This document shows, one piece after another, positions 6,494 through 15,697 of a DNA stretch of 51,598 nt. The stretch is from an uncultured Treponema sp. (GTDB lineage: Bacteria; Spirochaetota; Spirochaetia; Treponematales; Treponemataceae). The position numbers and the translations under genes were made by a program. Position 1 is the first letter of the stretch; each line of letters starts with the position of its first letter. Location of the stretch: NCBI GenBank assembly GCA_946628495.1, contig CAMOWQ010000003.1, forward strand, positions 1-51,598, read 5' to 3'. A model generated the notes under the pieces. That model worked only from the letters and a program-made list of their open reading frames with translations. It was not told where the DNA came from and did no database searches.

Positions 6494-9400
6494 GTTTTCG
6501 GTTAAACATCCTGTCATAATTTCTATTATTCTTCTTGTTCTTGCTGTTTTTGGCGTATATTCCGTTGCGGGGCAGCCTGCTGAATTCATGGTTGATATTT
6601 CTATGCCGCAGGCAATTGTTATTACAACATATCCTGGGGCTAGTGCCGAAGATGTTGAGCAGGATGTAACGAAAATTCTTGAAGAAAATTTTGTAACGCT
6701 GCCTCATTTTAAGAGTGTTGAAAGTTCTTCGTATAATTCTTTAAGCTGGGTTACTGTTACTTATGCCGACGGTTACGATCCTTATGACCAGCTTGTTGAA
6801 CTTAGAAATAGAATTTCGCAGGTTCGCAAGGATTTGCCTGACGGTCTTCTTGGAGATCCTCTTGCAATTGTTGGTGGCAGTTCAATGCTTCCTGTAATTG
6901 CGTTTTCGGTAGAAGCAGGACATGATGCAGGTCGTGTAACGGAATATATTAAAAATGAACTTACGCCGCTTTTAACTCAAATTGACGGTGTTTCTGAAAT
7001 TCAAATTGACGGCGGGCAGGAGCTTGAAGTTGATATTAAACTTAATGTTGATGAGCTTACTTCTAAAGGTATTGCCGTTGCGTCTGTTTATCAGGTACTG
7101 ACGTACGGTAATGTAAGCCTGCCATTGGGAAATGCCGCATATCAGAACAGGCAGATTCAGGTAAGGTATTCGGGCGGTTTTTCTTCAATAGATGATATAA
7201 AGAATCTTCCTGTCGGAATGGCTGATGAAAATATAATCAGGCTTGGAGATGTTGCTTCGGTTTCTCTTCAATATCCTGAACCTGATTATTATGTAACGGA
7301 TGGAGAAAATCCTCTTATAATTGTAAGTGTTACAAAACGCAATGACGGTGATACTGTAAAAATCTGTAAGGCAATTAAAAAGGCATTGTCGCAGGCTCAG
7401 GAGAATTCTGGCGGCGGTATACGGTTTAATATTATTTCTGATGACAGCAGAATGGTTTTGTCTTCCCTTAAAACGGTTATTACTTCCGGTTTGATGGGAA
7501 TTTTATTTGCGGTTCTTGTAATTCTTCTTTTTCTTGCAGACTGGCGTGCAACTCTTGCGATTTCTCTATCTATTCCGCTTTGTATTCTTTTTAGCCTGAT
7601 TGGACTTCGTATTTTTAAAATATCAATTAATCTTATGAGTCTTTCGGGGCTTGTAATTTCGCTTGGTATGGTAGTTGACGGTTCTTCTGTTATGCTTGAT
7701 CAGATTTACCGTTATTACAAGGAGCGTGATCCTGAAACCGAGCTTTTGCGATATACGGTCAATCAGTCTATTTATAAGGGCTGGGATGAAGTTTCTGCTT
7801 CTATTCTGGCAAGTGCTGCAACAACGATTGTATGTTTTGTTCCTATTGCGCTTCTTTCGGGATTGATTGGTAATATTCTGCATGCAGTGGCAATTACAAT
7901 TATAATGTCAATTTTTGCTTCGTTTCTTGTTGCCGTTGTAATAGTTCCTTATCTGTTAAAAATGCTCTTAAAAGAAGAAGGTTCTAAATCGCGCGAAAAA
8001 GTAAGGACCTTTGACCGTGTTATGGAAAAAATAGAAGCTGGTTATAGAAAACTTCTTAACCTTGCTCTTGCTAACCGCGGTTTTGTAATCTTTACAGCTG
8101 TTTTTCTGCTGATTCTTTCTGGGTTTATTGTTCTTAGACTTGGAGTTGCTTTTATACCGTCCACCGATTCCGGAGATTTTTACATTTCTGCTGATTTTCC
8201 TGTTGGTACAACTATTGAACAGACTCGTGCAAAAATGAAAGTTGCAGAAAAGCTTTTGTATAAATATGTTCCCGAAATTGACAGCGTTATTTTTTATGAA
8301 GGCCAGAGTTCTACAAAAGGTATAACCGCACAGGCAATTCCAGAAAGCGGATATGCACATGTTGTTCTTGTTCCTGTTGCAAAAAGAAAGCGTAGTGTTC
8401 GCGAAATAATGCTTCAGATGCAGGATATTTGGGCGGCTGTACTGCCGGACAGTAAAATAACTGTAGCAAACGGCGGTTTTGATAAACTTGTCGGTTATGT
8501 TTCGGGTGGTGGCGGATACGGTCTTGTGCTTATTTCGGAAGATATGGACACTTTGTATAAAACTGCAACTTCAATTAAAGAATTTCTGGAAACGGATCCT
8601 GATGTAGTTTCTGCAAAACTTGATACTGATTTTGATACAAGCACGATGGTTATTGATATGAGCCAGGAATATTTAAGTTCGCTGGGCATTTCGAGTTACG
8701 AAGCGGGCGTTACGGCTGGAATTCTTTTTCAGGGAATGGATGCAGGGCGTTTTAAGGATGTTCAGAGCGGTGCAAGATACAATATTCATATTTCGTCTGA
8801 TGTTGCGGACGGTAATATAAGCACTGATACAATTTCAAACGTGCATATTGTAACAAGCACAGGACTTGATGTTTCGTTTGCAAATCTTTCTGATATAAAG
8901 GTTGAAAAATCCATTTCGCAGATAAATCATTCGGACAGGGCAAAAACAATAACTGTTTCTGCAACGCTTGTAAGCGAAAATACTTCAGGAGTTTCTTCAA
9001 GAGTAAATCAATATCTTGCAAAAAATCCTCTTCCAAACGGTGTAAAAAGCAAATCTGGTGGTATAATGGCTCTTATAGGTGGAATGGTTATTCCTATGGC
9101 AACCGCAATTGCTATTGCAATATTCCTTGTTTATATAGTAATGGCCATTCAGTTTGAAAAATTCAAGCAGCCGCTTCTTATTATGGTAACAATCCCGTTC
9201 TGTTTTATTGGTGTTGTTTTGGGACTCATGATTTTTGGTTCAACTTTGAATTTGCTTTCGCTTCTTGGTTTGGTTTCGCTTTCGGGTATTGTTGTTAATA
9301 ACGGTATTATTCTTGTTGATTATATAAATCAGCTTAGGGAAAAACGTTATACACAGCTTGCAATGCAGCGTGGAACTCAGGATAGGGATGGAGAATGGCA

Positions 9401-9665
9401 TGTTGAACTTTCTTGTGAAGAAGAAAATGCCCTTTTGCATGATTGTGTTGCGGATGGTGCTGCAAGCCGTATAAAACCTATCCTTATTACAACGCTTACA
9501 ACCCTTCTTGGTGATATTCCGATGGCGGTCGGACACGGAGAAGGTTCTGAAATATATGCTCCGATGGGACAGGCAATTGTAGGAGGTCTTTTAACTTCAA
9601 CGTTAATAACCCTGATTATAATTCCTGTTATATATTATATGACGGAACAAAGAAAAAAATGTTGA
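6480..9665 (+). CDS. RND-family efflux transporter (AcrB/MexB superfamily)
   Basis: A 1061-aa inner-membrane proton-driven exporter of full family length with the expected duplicated architecture: TM1 at residues 10-30, a large periplasmic pore/docking loop, TM2-6 (about 335-490), TM7 (about 535), a second periplasmic loop and TM8-12 (about 865-1055). It starts at GTG behind GAGGTGAAGAG within the end of the adaptor gene. In TM4 the proton-relay motif reads VVDGSS, so the first of AcrB's two aspartates (D407) is kept and the second (D408) is glycine. In TM10 the AcrB lysine region reads VVNNGIILVD, with no lysine. The coupling residues therefore differ from AcrB, as in other HAE-type branches. 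Substrate cannot be predicted. Confidence 0.93.
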   Translation: MKISEFSVKHPVIISIILLVLAVFGVYSVAGQPAEFMVDISMPQAIVITTYPGASAEDVEQDVTKILEENFVTLPHFKSVESSSYNSLSWVTVTYADGYDPYDQLVELRNRISQVRKDLPDGLLGDPLAIVGGSSMLPVIAFSVEAGHDAGRVTEYIKNELTPLLTQIDGVSEIQIDGGQELEVDIKLNVDELTSKGIAVASVYQVLTYGNVSLPLGNAAYQNRQIQVRYSGGFSSIDDIKNLPVGMADENIIRLGDVASVSLQYPEPDYYVTDGENPLIIVSVTKRNDGDTVKICKAIKKALSQAQENSGGGIRFNIISDDSRMVLSSLKTVITSGLMGILFAVLVILLFLADWRATLAISLSIPLCILFSLIGLRIFKISINLMSLSGLVISLGMVVDGSSVMLDQIYRYYKERDPETELLRYTVNQSIYKGWDEVSASILASAATTIVCFVPIALLSGLIGNILHAVAITIIMSIFASFLVAVVIVPYLLKMLLKEEGSKSREKVRTFDRVMEKIEAGYRKLLNLALANRGFVIFTAVFLLILSGFIVLRLGVAFIPSTDSGDFYISADFPVGTTIEQTRAKMKVAEKLLYKYVPEIDSVIFYEGQSSTKGITAQAIPESGYAHVVLVPVAKRKRSVREIMLQMQDIWAAVLPDSKITVANGGFDKLVGYVSGGGGYGLVLISEDMDTLYKTATSIKEFLETDPDVVSAKLDTDFDTSTMVIDMSQEYLSSLGISSYEAGVTAGILFQGMDAGRFKDVQSGARYNIHISSDVADGNISTDTISNVHIVTSTGLDVSFANLSDIKVEKSISQINHSDRAKTITVSATLVSENTSGVSSRVNQYLAKNPLPNGVKSKSGGIMALIGGMVIPMATAIAIAIFLVYIVMAIQFEKFKQPLLIMVTIPFCFIGVVLGLMIFGSTLNLLSLLGLVSLSGIVVNNGIILVDYINQLREKRYTQLAMQRGTQDRDGEWHVELSCEEENALLHDCVADGAASRIKPILITTLTTLLGDIPMAVGHGEGSEIYAPMGQAIVGGLLTSTLITLIIIPVIYYMTEQRKKC

Positions 9666-9750
9666 AAATGACTACTTAAAAAGGTAGTATCTTTTTCGCT
9701 TTTCGGTGTTAAAATTTGTTTTGCATTTTATGTATTAAAAAGGGTGCTCT

Positions 9751-10782
9751 ATGCTTGGAATCATTCTGAACCTCATCCTTATTTCATTAGGCGTTCTTGC
9801 GTTTGCCAGCGGGATTTCTTTTTATTTTAATGAACGCGAAATGAAATACATCAGTTATTACACAATGTTTTTTGGTATAACTACGTTTCTTATTTGTGAC
9901 GGTTATGCAGTAATGGGATTTATGACAAATCTAAAGGCTGCGGCTATTGTTCGGCAGATAGGTTTGTACGGTATAGATTTATATCTTTTGCTTCAAATTG
10001 CATTTCTTACAAAAGAAATCAAACTTAAGGCTCGAACGCGTTACCTGATAATAGGTTTTTATGCACTATTTGTAATGCATGACTTAATCATTTTTGGAGA
10101 CATTTCTTCTGTAAAAATGGTGCGTTATGATTATCATACGGCTTATGAGCATGTAGGCGTGTATCCTCTGGTTTTTCATTATACTTATATTATCTCTATG
10201 ATTGTCGGGCTTATGATAACCGGTATAAAATGGTTTAACAGTTTGACCGCCAGACGGGATAAAAAATTTGTAGTGGAACTTATTCTTGCAGACTGGAGTA
10301 TTCTGCTGTTTGCCCTTCCTGAATATTTTGCAAAACAGTTTACTCAGAAATATCCTGCTTTTCCGTATTGTATTGCGTTTGTTTTTGTTTATTTCTTTTT
10401 CTGGAGTATTGTAAAGCGGCATGTCATTTTTACGCCGACGGCAAAGAATGTAAGCGAACAGGTTTTTTATTCAATTGATATTCCGATTCTTATTTTTGAT
10501 ATGGACGGTATTGCAAAACTGTTTAATCCTTTTGCAAAAAAAATGTTTAATGTTGAAGATGGTCATGAAGCAAAACTTCGTGATCTTTTTGAATTGAGTG
10601 ATGTTGAAACTTTGAGGCTTCTGGCACGTTCAAAAAACGGATGGAGTGGAAATATAAAAACTAAAATCAAATCAGACGGTTCGGACTGTACGTTAAACTG
10701 TAAAATTCAGCTTGATAATGTTGAAGAACCGTTCTGCATAATCGTAACAGTAATGACACAACTCCTGGAGGAGAATAATTGA
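9751..10782 (+). CDS. Seven-TM membrane sensor with C-terminal PAS-like domain, no output domain
   Basis: A 343-aa protein with about seven hydrophobic helices in residues 1-225, in the style of the 7TM N-terminal domain of some sensor kinases. It is followed by a PAS-like region (about 240-335, from IDIPILIFDMDGIAKLFNPFAKKMF), which ends the protein. There is no kinase, GGDEF or other output domain. AAGGG lies about 6 nt before the ATG. Its stop overlaps the TTG start of the HD-GYP gene (TTGA), so the two are translationally coupled, and I infer that this protein passes its signal to the next one by contact. It is first in a four-gene sensory unit ending at 17095. Confidence 0.75.
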   Translation: MLGIILNLILISLGVLAFASGISFYFNEREMKYISYYTMFFGITTFLICDGYAVMGFMTNLKAAAIVRQIGLYGIDLYLLLQIAFLTKEIKLKARTRYLIIGFYALFVMHDLIIFGDISSVKMVRYDYHTAYEHVGVYPLVFHYTYIISMIVGLMITGIKWFNSLTARRDKKFVVELILADWSILLFALPEYFAKQFTQKYPAFPYCIAFVFVYFFFWSIVKRHVIFTPTAKNVSEQVFYSIDIPILIFDMDGIAKLFNPFAKKMFNVEDGHEAKLRDLFELSDVETLRLLARSKNGWSGNIKTKIKSDGSDCTLNCKIQLDNVEEPFCIIVTVMTQLLEENN

Positions 10783-13700
10783 AAAAACAGGAACTTTATA
10801 AACCGTATCAGATAGTCCTTATTGTTTTGTTCAGTATGGTAGCAAATGTTACCGGTGCACTTATTACAGATAAACTTCAGCTTCCTGTGTGGCTGGATTC
10901 GTACGGTACGTTTTTAACTGCATATACGCTTGGTCCTGTATGTGGAGCAATTGTAGGCATTTGCGGAAATATTATGCACGGTTTTTTTAACAAGATTGCA
11001 TTTCTTTATTCGTTTACGTCTGTTTTAATTGCCTTTTTGGTTGGCATAATGGCACAGAAGCATTGGCTTGATACTGTCTTAAAAACGATGAGCCTTTCTT
11101 TTTTTGTAACATTGTTCTGTGTTTTTCTTTCTATGCTCATCAATATTACGTTTTATAACGGGCATGTCGGTAACGTTTGGGGCGACAGTATAATGGAACT
11201 TTTTTTTAGTCTTGGTTTACCGCGTTTAGTATGTATGTTCTTAGGGCAGTTTTATGTTGATTTTCTTGATAAGGTTATAATGCTGCTTGCACTTTATTTT
11301 ACGATTCAGGCATACCGCGCTGCAAAACCAATTCTTCCAAAGTTTCTAATTGCTTCAAAAACTTATATTCCTGTTGCTGCATTGTTGTTTGTTGTGATTG
11401 GTACGGCATTAAATCCTCAAAAAGCGCAGGCGCAGGTAAAAAGATATAATTCTTTTTCGCATACAATCTACAATAAAGAAAACGGACTTTCGGGCGGTAA
11501 GGCAAACGATATTATTGCTACTGACGACGGTATACTTTGGATTGGAACTTACGAAGGCTTATACAGGCATAACGGTACGGATTTTTTTCGTATGAATGAT
11601 TTTGATTCAATCAAAACAGTCCGCTGCCTTTATGTTGATGATGCCGGAAGGCTTTTTGTTGGTACAAACGATAACGGACTTTCGGTAATTATTGATGAAA
11701 GAGTTGTTGATATTCTTGAAGAAAAAGACGGACTTCCTGCAGATGCAGTGCGCAGTATTATACGTGGTTCAGACGGATATTATTATGTTGGCACTGCAGA
11801 AGATCTTGCAGTTCTTTCTTTAGGAGGAGCAGGTCTTTCTGTAGAAAATGTGTTTTCTGAAATTCAAACTGCTACAAAACTTAGTGCAGATGAAAAATCG
11901 CATATTGCAGCTGTTACTTCGGGCGGAAGTCTTTATGTGCTTTATAACCAGAAAATAATATGGATGTCGGGGGGCGGAGAAGAACGTTATACAACAGCGG
12001 CGTTTCTGGATGACGGCAATCTGTATGCAGTTACCGAAAACGGCAGAATTCAAGTCTATTCTTTTGCAAAAAATGCATCTGGTAAAACTGAAGTGATTCA
12101 GGTTGATGAATTAAAATGTGATTTTCTTCGTCATATTAATTCAGTTTCAAAACATGATGATGTAATTTTTCTTTGTGCAGATAATGGCGTTGGCTATATT
12201 CAAAATGGAAAAACTTTCTTGCTTGATACGGGCACTTTTAATAATTCTATTGATAATATGACAGAAGATTATCAGGGGAATTTGTGGTTTACGTCTTCGC
12301 GTCTGGGCCTTTTAAAATTATGCGAAACTTCTTTTTTTGAATTATATATCGAACCCGGGGTAACATCGTCGGTTGTAAATTCGACTGGATTTTTTAATGG
12401 CCTGCTTTATCTTGGTACAGATGACGGGCTTATGGCAATAAACCTTCAGAATAATCTTATTGAACAAAATGACCTTACAGAACTTCTTGTTGGTGTCCGC
12501 GTTCGTAGCCTTTTAACGGCAAAAGATGGTTCTTTCTGGATATGTACAAAATCATGCGGACTTATTCATGTAAATGTGGACGGAAGTGTTGTTTCGATTG
12601 GCGAAAAACATCAGTTTCGTGTAGCAATTGAACTTTCTGATGGAACGGTTGCGGTTGGCGCAAATGATGGCGTTGGTTTTGTAAAGAATGATAAAATAGT
12701 ACAGTGGCTTTCGGTTGAAGATGGTTTTGAAACACCAGTTGTCCTTAGCCTTAGTGAAACTCGCGGTGGACTTGTTCTTGCAGGAACAGACGGTGGCGGT
12801 CTTGCTGTAATTCAACGGAATTCATATAAAAAAGACGTAGAGGATTCAAAGGCTCGCATAAGGCGTATTGTAAAACGCTCGGACGGTCTTTCATCAAACG
12901 TAATTCTTAGAACTGTAAATGATTTTGATGGCGAAAACTTTACCGGCGCTGTATTTGCAGTAACGAGCAACGGATTGTGTTATCTTAATTTTTTAGAATA
13001 TGGTGCTTCTTCAGACAATGAATATGCAGCAGAAGCAGATGAACAGTTTTTGCCTTCAATAAAAGTGCTTTCGAATTTTCCGTTTCCGAACAATTACGAT
13101 TTAGTTGTTCACGAAGACAACAATATTTTTGTAATGGGTGGAGCCGGTATTTTTGTTGTAAATCGTACTGAATTATTAAGCGGTAATAAAATTGATTATG
13201 AGCTTTTGAATGTACAAAAAGGTTTACGTGGTTCTCTTACAGCAAATTCCTGGAACTGTATTGATGAAGAAGGGAACATTTATCTTTCGTGCGATACAGG
13301 TGCAAGCAGATTGAATCTTAATTCTTATAATAAAGCTGAACATTCTTACAGAATGCTTTTACGTTCTGTTTTTGTAAATGATAAAAGGCTTTCGGTTCAA
13401 AAAGATGTTGCGTTCAATTTGCCGCTCGATGCAAAGACAATTGAAATCTATCCTGAAGTTATAAATTATTCGGTAAATGATCCTTATATAAGTGTTTTTA
13501 TGGAAGGTTTTGATGAAAAGCCGTCTGTAATACAGCAGAGTGAATTTTCAAAGCTTGTCTATACAAACTTAAAGCCTGGTACATATAAACTTCATATTGC
13601 AGTTCTTGATGATAAGGGACGCGATAAAATTGAAGAATCAGTATATACATTTTCAAAATCGTTCAGACTGTATGATAACTGGTGGTTTTCGTTTTATGCA

Positions 13701-14468
13701 GTAGCGGTTGCAATGCTTGCTATTTCCTGGTTTACCTGGTTTGTTACTTCGACAATTCAGCAGCGGAATATCAGAATGCAGGAAAATGAAATGGCTGCCA
13801 TAAAAAATCAGCTTAGAATGGGAAATGAAACAATCTTTTCCATTGCAAATGCAGTAGAAGTCAGAGATAAACTTACGGGGCGACATTCTTATAGGGTTGC
13901 TGAATATGCGGTTCTTATTGCGCGGGAATTGGGGTTTTCGGAAGACGAACAGACGCAGATTAGACGCACGGGACTTCTTCATGATATTGGAAAAATTGGT
14001 GTACCCGACAGCATTCTTAATAAAACAACGGCACTTACAGAATTTGAATACGATGTTATGAAGACACATACAATAATCGGCGGTAGAATTCTTAAAGATT
14101 TTACGATTATTCCTCATGTTGATGAAGGTGCAAAATTTCATCATGAACATTACGACGGAAGCGGTTATCCAAACGGTTTGAAAGGTGAAGAAATTCCTCT
14201 AAATGCTAGAATAATTGGAATTGCAGATGCTTTTGATGCTATGACTGCAAGCCGTGTTTATCGAAAAGGTCTTGATATGAGTTATGTTAAAGAAGAACTA
14301 AAAAGCGGTTCTGGTAAACAGTTTGATCCGGGTCTTGTAGAAATTATGCTGGAACTTATAGAAAGCGGTAAACTCAACGTAGAAAAGATGATAGAAGAAA
14401 GCAACAGGTCAGAAGAAGATGAAACAGAATATTCTGACAATATGACAGGAGAGTGCAGAGATGAATAA
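10779..14468 (+). CDS. Membrane beta-propeller HD-GYP protein (probable c-di-GMP phosphodiesterase)
   Basis: A 1229-aa multidomain sensor starting at TTG behind GGAGGAG. Residues ~10-210 are six or so helices with GPVCGAIVGICGNIMHGF, resembling ECF-transporter S-components. Residues ~225-890 are repeated propeller blades of the two-component-regulator type (for example ILWIGTYEGLYR and NLWFTSSRLGLLKL). Residues ~890-965 are a Y_Y_Y-type beta domain, then one TM helix (~968-990). The C-terminus (~1025-1200) is an HD-GYP domain with HDIGKIG, HHEHYDGSGYPNGLKGEEIP and DAFDAMTASR, all expected metal and substrate motifs intact. It would hydrolyse c-di-GMP in the cytoplasm in response to a periplasmic signal. 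The S-component-like front end on a propeller/HD-GYP protein is unusual. Confidence 0.87.
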   Translation: MKKQELYKPYQIVLIVLFSMVANVTGALITDKLQLPVWLDSYGTFLTAYTLGPVCGAIVGICGNIMHGFFNKIAFLYSFTSVLIAFLVGIMAQKHWLDTVLKTMSLSFFVTLFCVFLSMLINITFYNGHVGNVWGDSIMELFFSLGLPRLVCMFLGQFYVDFLDKVIMLLALYFTIQAYRAAKPILPKFLIASKTYIPVAALLFVVIGTALNPQKAQAQVKRYNSFSHTIYNKENGLSGGKANDIIATDDGILWIGTYEGLYRHNGTDFFRMNDFDSIKTVRCLYVDDAGRLFVGTNDNGLSVIIDERVVDILEEKDGLPADAVRSIIRGSDGYYYVGTAEDLAVLSLGGAGLSVENVFSEIQTATKLSADEKSHIAAVTSGGSLYVLYNQKIIWMSGGGEERYTTAAFLDDGNLYAVTENGRIQVYSFAKNASGKTEVIQVDELKCDFLRHINSVSKHDDVIFLCADNGVGYIQNGKTFLLDTGTFNNSIDNMTEDYQGNLWFTSSRLGLLKLCETSFFELYIEPGVTSSVVNSTGFFNGLLYLGTDDGLMAINLQNNLIEQNDLTELLVGVRVRSLLTAKDGSFWICTKSCGLIHVNVDGSVVSIGEKHQFRVAIELSDGTVAVGANDGVGFVKNDKIVQWLSVEDGFETPVVLSLSETRGGLVLAGTDGGGLAVIQRNSYKKDVEDSKARIRRIVKRSDGLSSNVILRTVNDFDGENFTGAVFAVTSNGLCYLNFLEYGASSDNEYAAEADEQFLPSIKVLSNFPFPNNYDLVVHEDNNIFVMGGAGIFVVNRTELLSGNKIDYELLNVQKGLRGSLTANSWNCIDEEGNIYLSCDTGASRLNLNSYNKAEHSYRMLLRSVFVNDKRLSVQKDVAFNLPLDAKTIEIYPEVINYSVNDPYISVFMEGFDEKPSVIQQSEFSKLVYTNLKPGTYKLHIAVLDDKGRDKIEESVYTFSKSFRLYDNWWFSFYAVAVAMLAISWFTWFVTSTIQQRNIRMQENEMAAIKNQLRMGNETIFSIANAVEVRDKLTGRHSYRVAEYAVLIARELGFSEDEQTQIRRTGLLHDIGKIGVPDSILNKTTALTEFEYDVMKTHTIIGGRILKDFTIIPHVDEGAKFHHEHYDGSGYPNGLKGEEIPLNARIIGIADAFDAMTASRVYRKGLDMSYVKEELKSGSGKQFDPGLVEIMLELIESGKLNVEKMIEESNRSEEDETEYSDNMTGECRDE

Positions 14469-15684
14469 TAAGTATGTTATTACGGTTTTTACGGCACTTT
14501 TGTATGTTGCTGTAATTCTTCTTTCTACAAAAATTTTTTCAGATGAGGATGCGTCTAAAACAATAAAGGTTGGTTTTGTTTATTCTGGAGATTTAAGTTC
14601 TGCTTACACCAAAAATTTTATAAGGACTCAGGAAGAACTTGAAGCGGCATTTGGAGAAAGAATTCAGACATTTGTAAAACACAATATATCAGAAAACGGT
14701 TCGGATTGTGTTCAGGCAATAGAGGAACTTGTTCAGGAAGGATGTAATCTTATATTTACAACGGTTTCTGGTTACGGTTTGTCTACAAAACAGATGGCGG
14801 CAAAGTATCCTTCTGTTCAATTCTGCAATGCCTCGGGAGATCTTGCGAATCAGGTTCCGGTACTGCCGAATTTTCACAACTTTATGGGAATGGTTTATCA
14901 GGCACGTTATATTTGCGGAGTTGTTGCCGGTTTAAAACTTAAAGAACTTCTAAATACTGGTAAAATAAATTATACAAATGCAAAAATCGGATATGTCGCA
15001 TCGTTTCCTGTTGCAGAAGTAATTTCTGGTTATACTGCGTTTTTTATGGGTGTAAGGAGTGTTGTTCCCGAAGCAGAAATGTCGGTTTTGTATACAAGAA
15101 CTAAGGGAAATCATAAAAAAGAAAGACAGGCTGCAGAACGTCTTATAAATGAAGGGTGTGTTATAATAAGTCAGCATTCGGGCTCGACAGCGGTTGCAAT
15201 GGCCTGTGAAAATGCAAGTTCAAAAAATGGAAAAATTGTATTTCATACAGGTTATATTCAAAGTATGACGGATGTTGCACCTACAACGTCCCTTGTTTCT
15301 TGTAGAATAAACTGGACTCCTTATGTAATTGGTGCAACTCAAGCGGTTTTAAAAGGTAAAAAAATAGAGTCTGCATTTAGAAGTCATATTGAAGGTAATG
15401 ATGTGGCTGAAGGTTTTTATAAAGATTGGATTGAAATAATAGGCTTGAATAAACTTATTGCTGCAAGGGGCAGTGAAGAAAAAATTGAATCTTTAAAAAA
15501 ACAGTTTAAAGCTGGTAATATAGATGTGTTTGCTGGAAATTATGTTGGTGTAAATCCTGAAAACGAGAATGATGTATGGAATCTTCAAATTCCTTATATT
15601 GAAAATGAAAAAAAGTCTGCACCAAGTTTCTGTTATGAGCTTTACGATGTAATAAAGTGTGACACAATGAGAATAGATGAATAA
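14461..15684 (+). CDS. BMP/PnrA-family binding protein, membrane anchored
   Basis: A 407-aa periplasmic-binding-type protein of the BMP family (Med, PnrA/TmpC), whose studied members bind purine nucleosides. An N-terminal helix (residues ~5-24) anchors it; no lipobox cysteine is present, unlike transport-associated BMP lipoproteins. Family features include KVGFVYSGDLSSAYTKNF at the start of the fold, IFTTVSGYG, NASGD and the MVYQARYICGVVAG region where the Y and G residues of the family cluster. It overlaps the HD-GYP gene by 8 bp, and no ABC ATPase or permease is nearby. I infer a sensory rather than transport role, with its ligand presented to the propeller protein. Ligand identity is not proven. 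Confidence 0.83.
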   Translation: MNNKYVITVFTALLYVAVILLSTKIFSDEDASKTIKVGFVYSGDLSSAYTKNFIRTQEELEAAFGERIQTFVKHNISENGSDCVQAIEELVQEGCNLIFTTVSGYGLSTKQMAAKYPSVQFCNASGDLANQVPVLPNFHNFMGMVYQARYICGVVAGLKLKELLNTGKINYTNAKIGYVASFPVAEVISGYTAFFMGVRSVVPEAEMSVLYTRTKGNHKKERQAAERLINEGCVIISQHSGSTAVAMACENASSKNGKIVFHTGYIQSMTDVAPTTSLVSCRINWTPYVIGATQAVLKGKKIESAFRSHIEGNDVAEGFYKDWIEIIGLNKLIAARGSEEKIESLKKQFKAGNIDVFAGNYVGVNPENENDVWNLQIPYIENEKKSAPSFCYELYDVIKCDTMRIDE

Positions 15685-15697
15685 TGAGGTTTATTGC

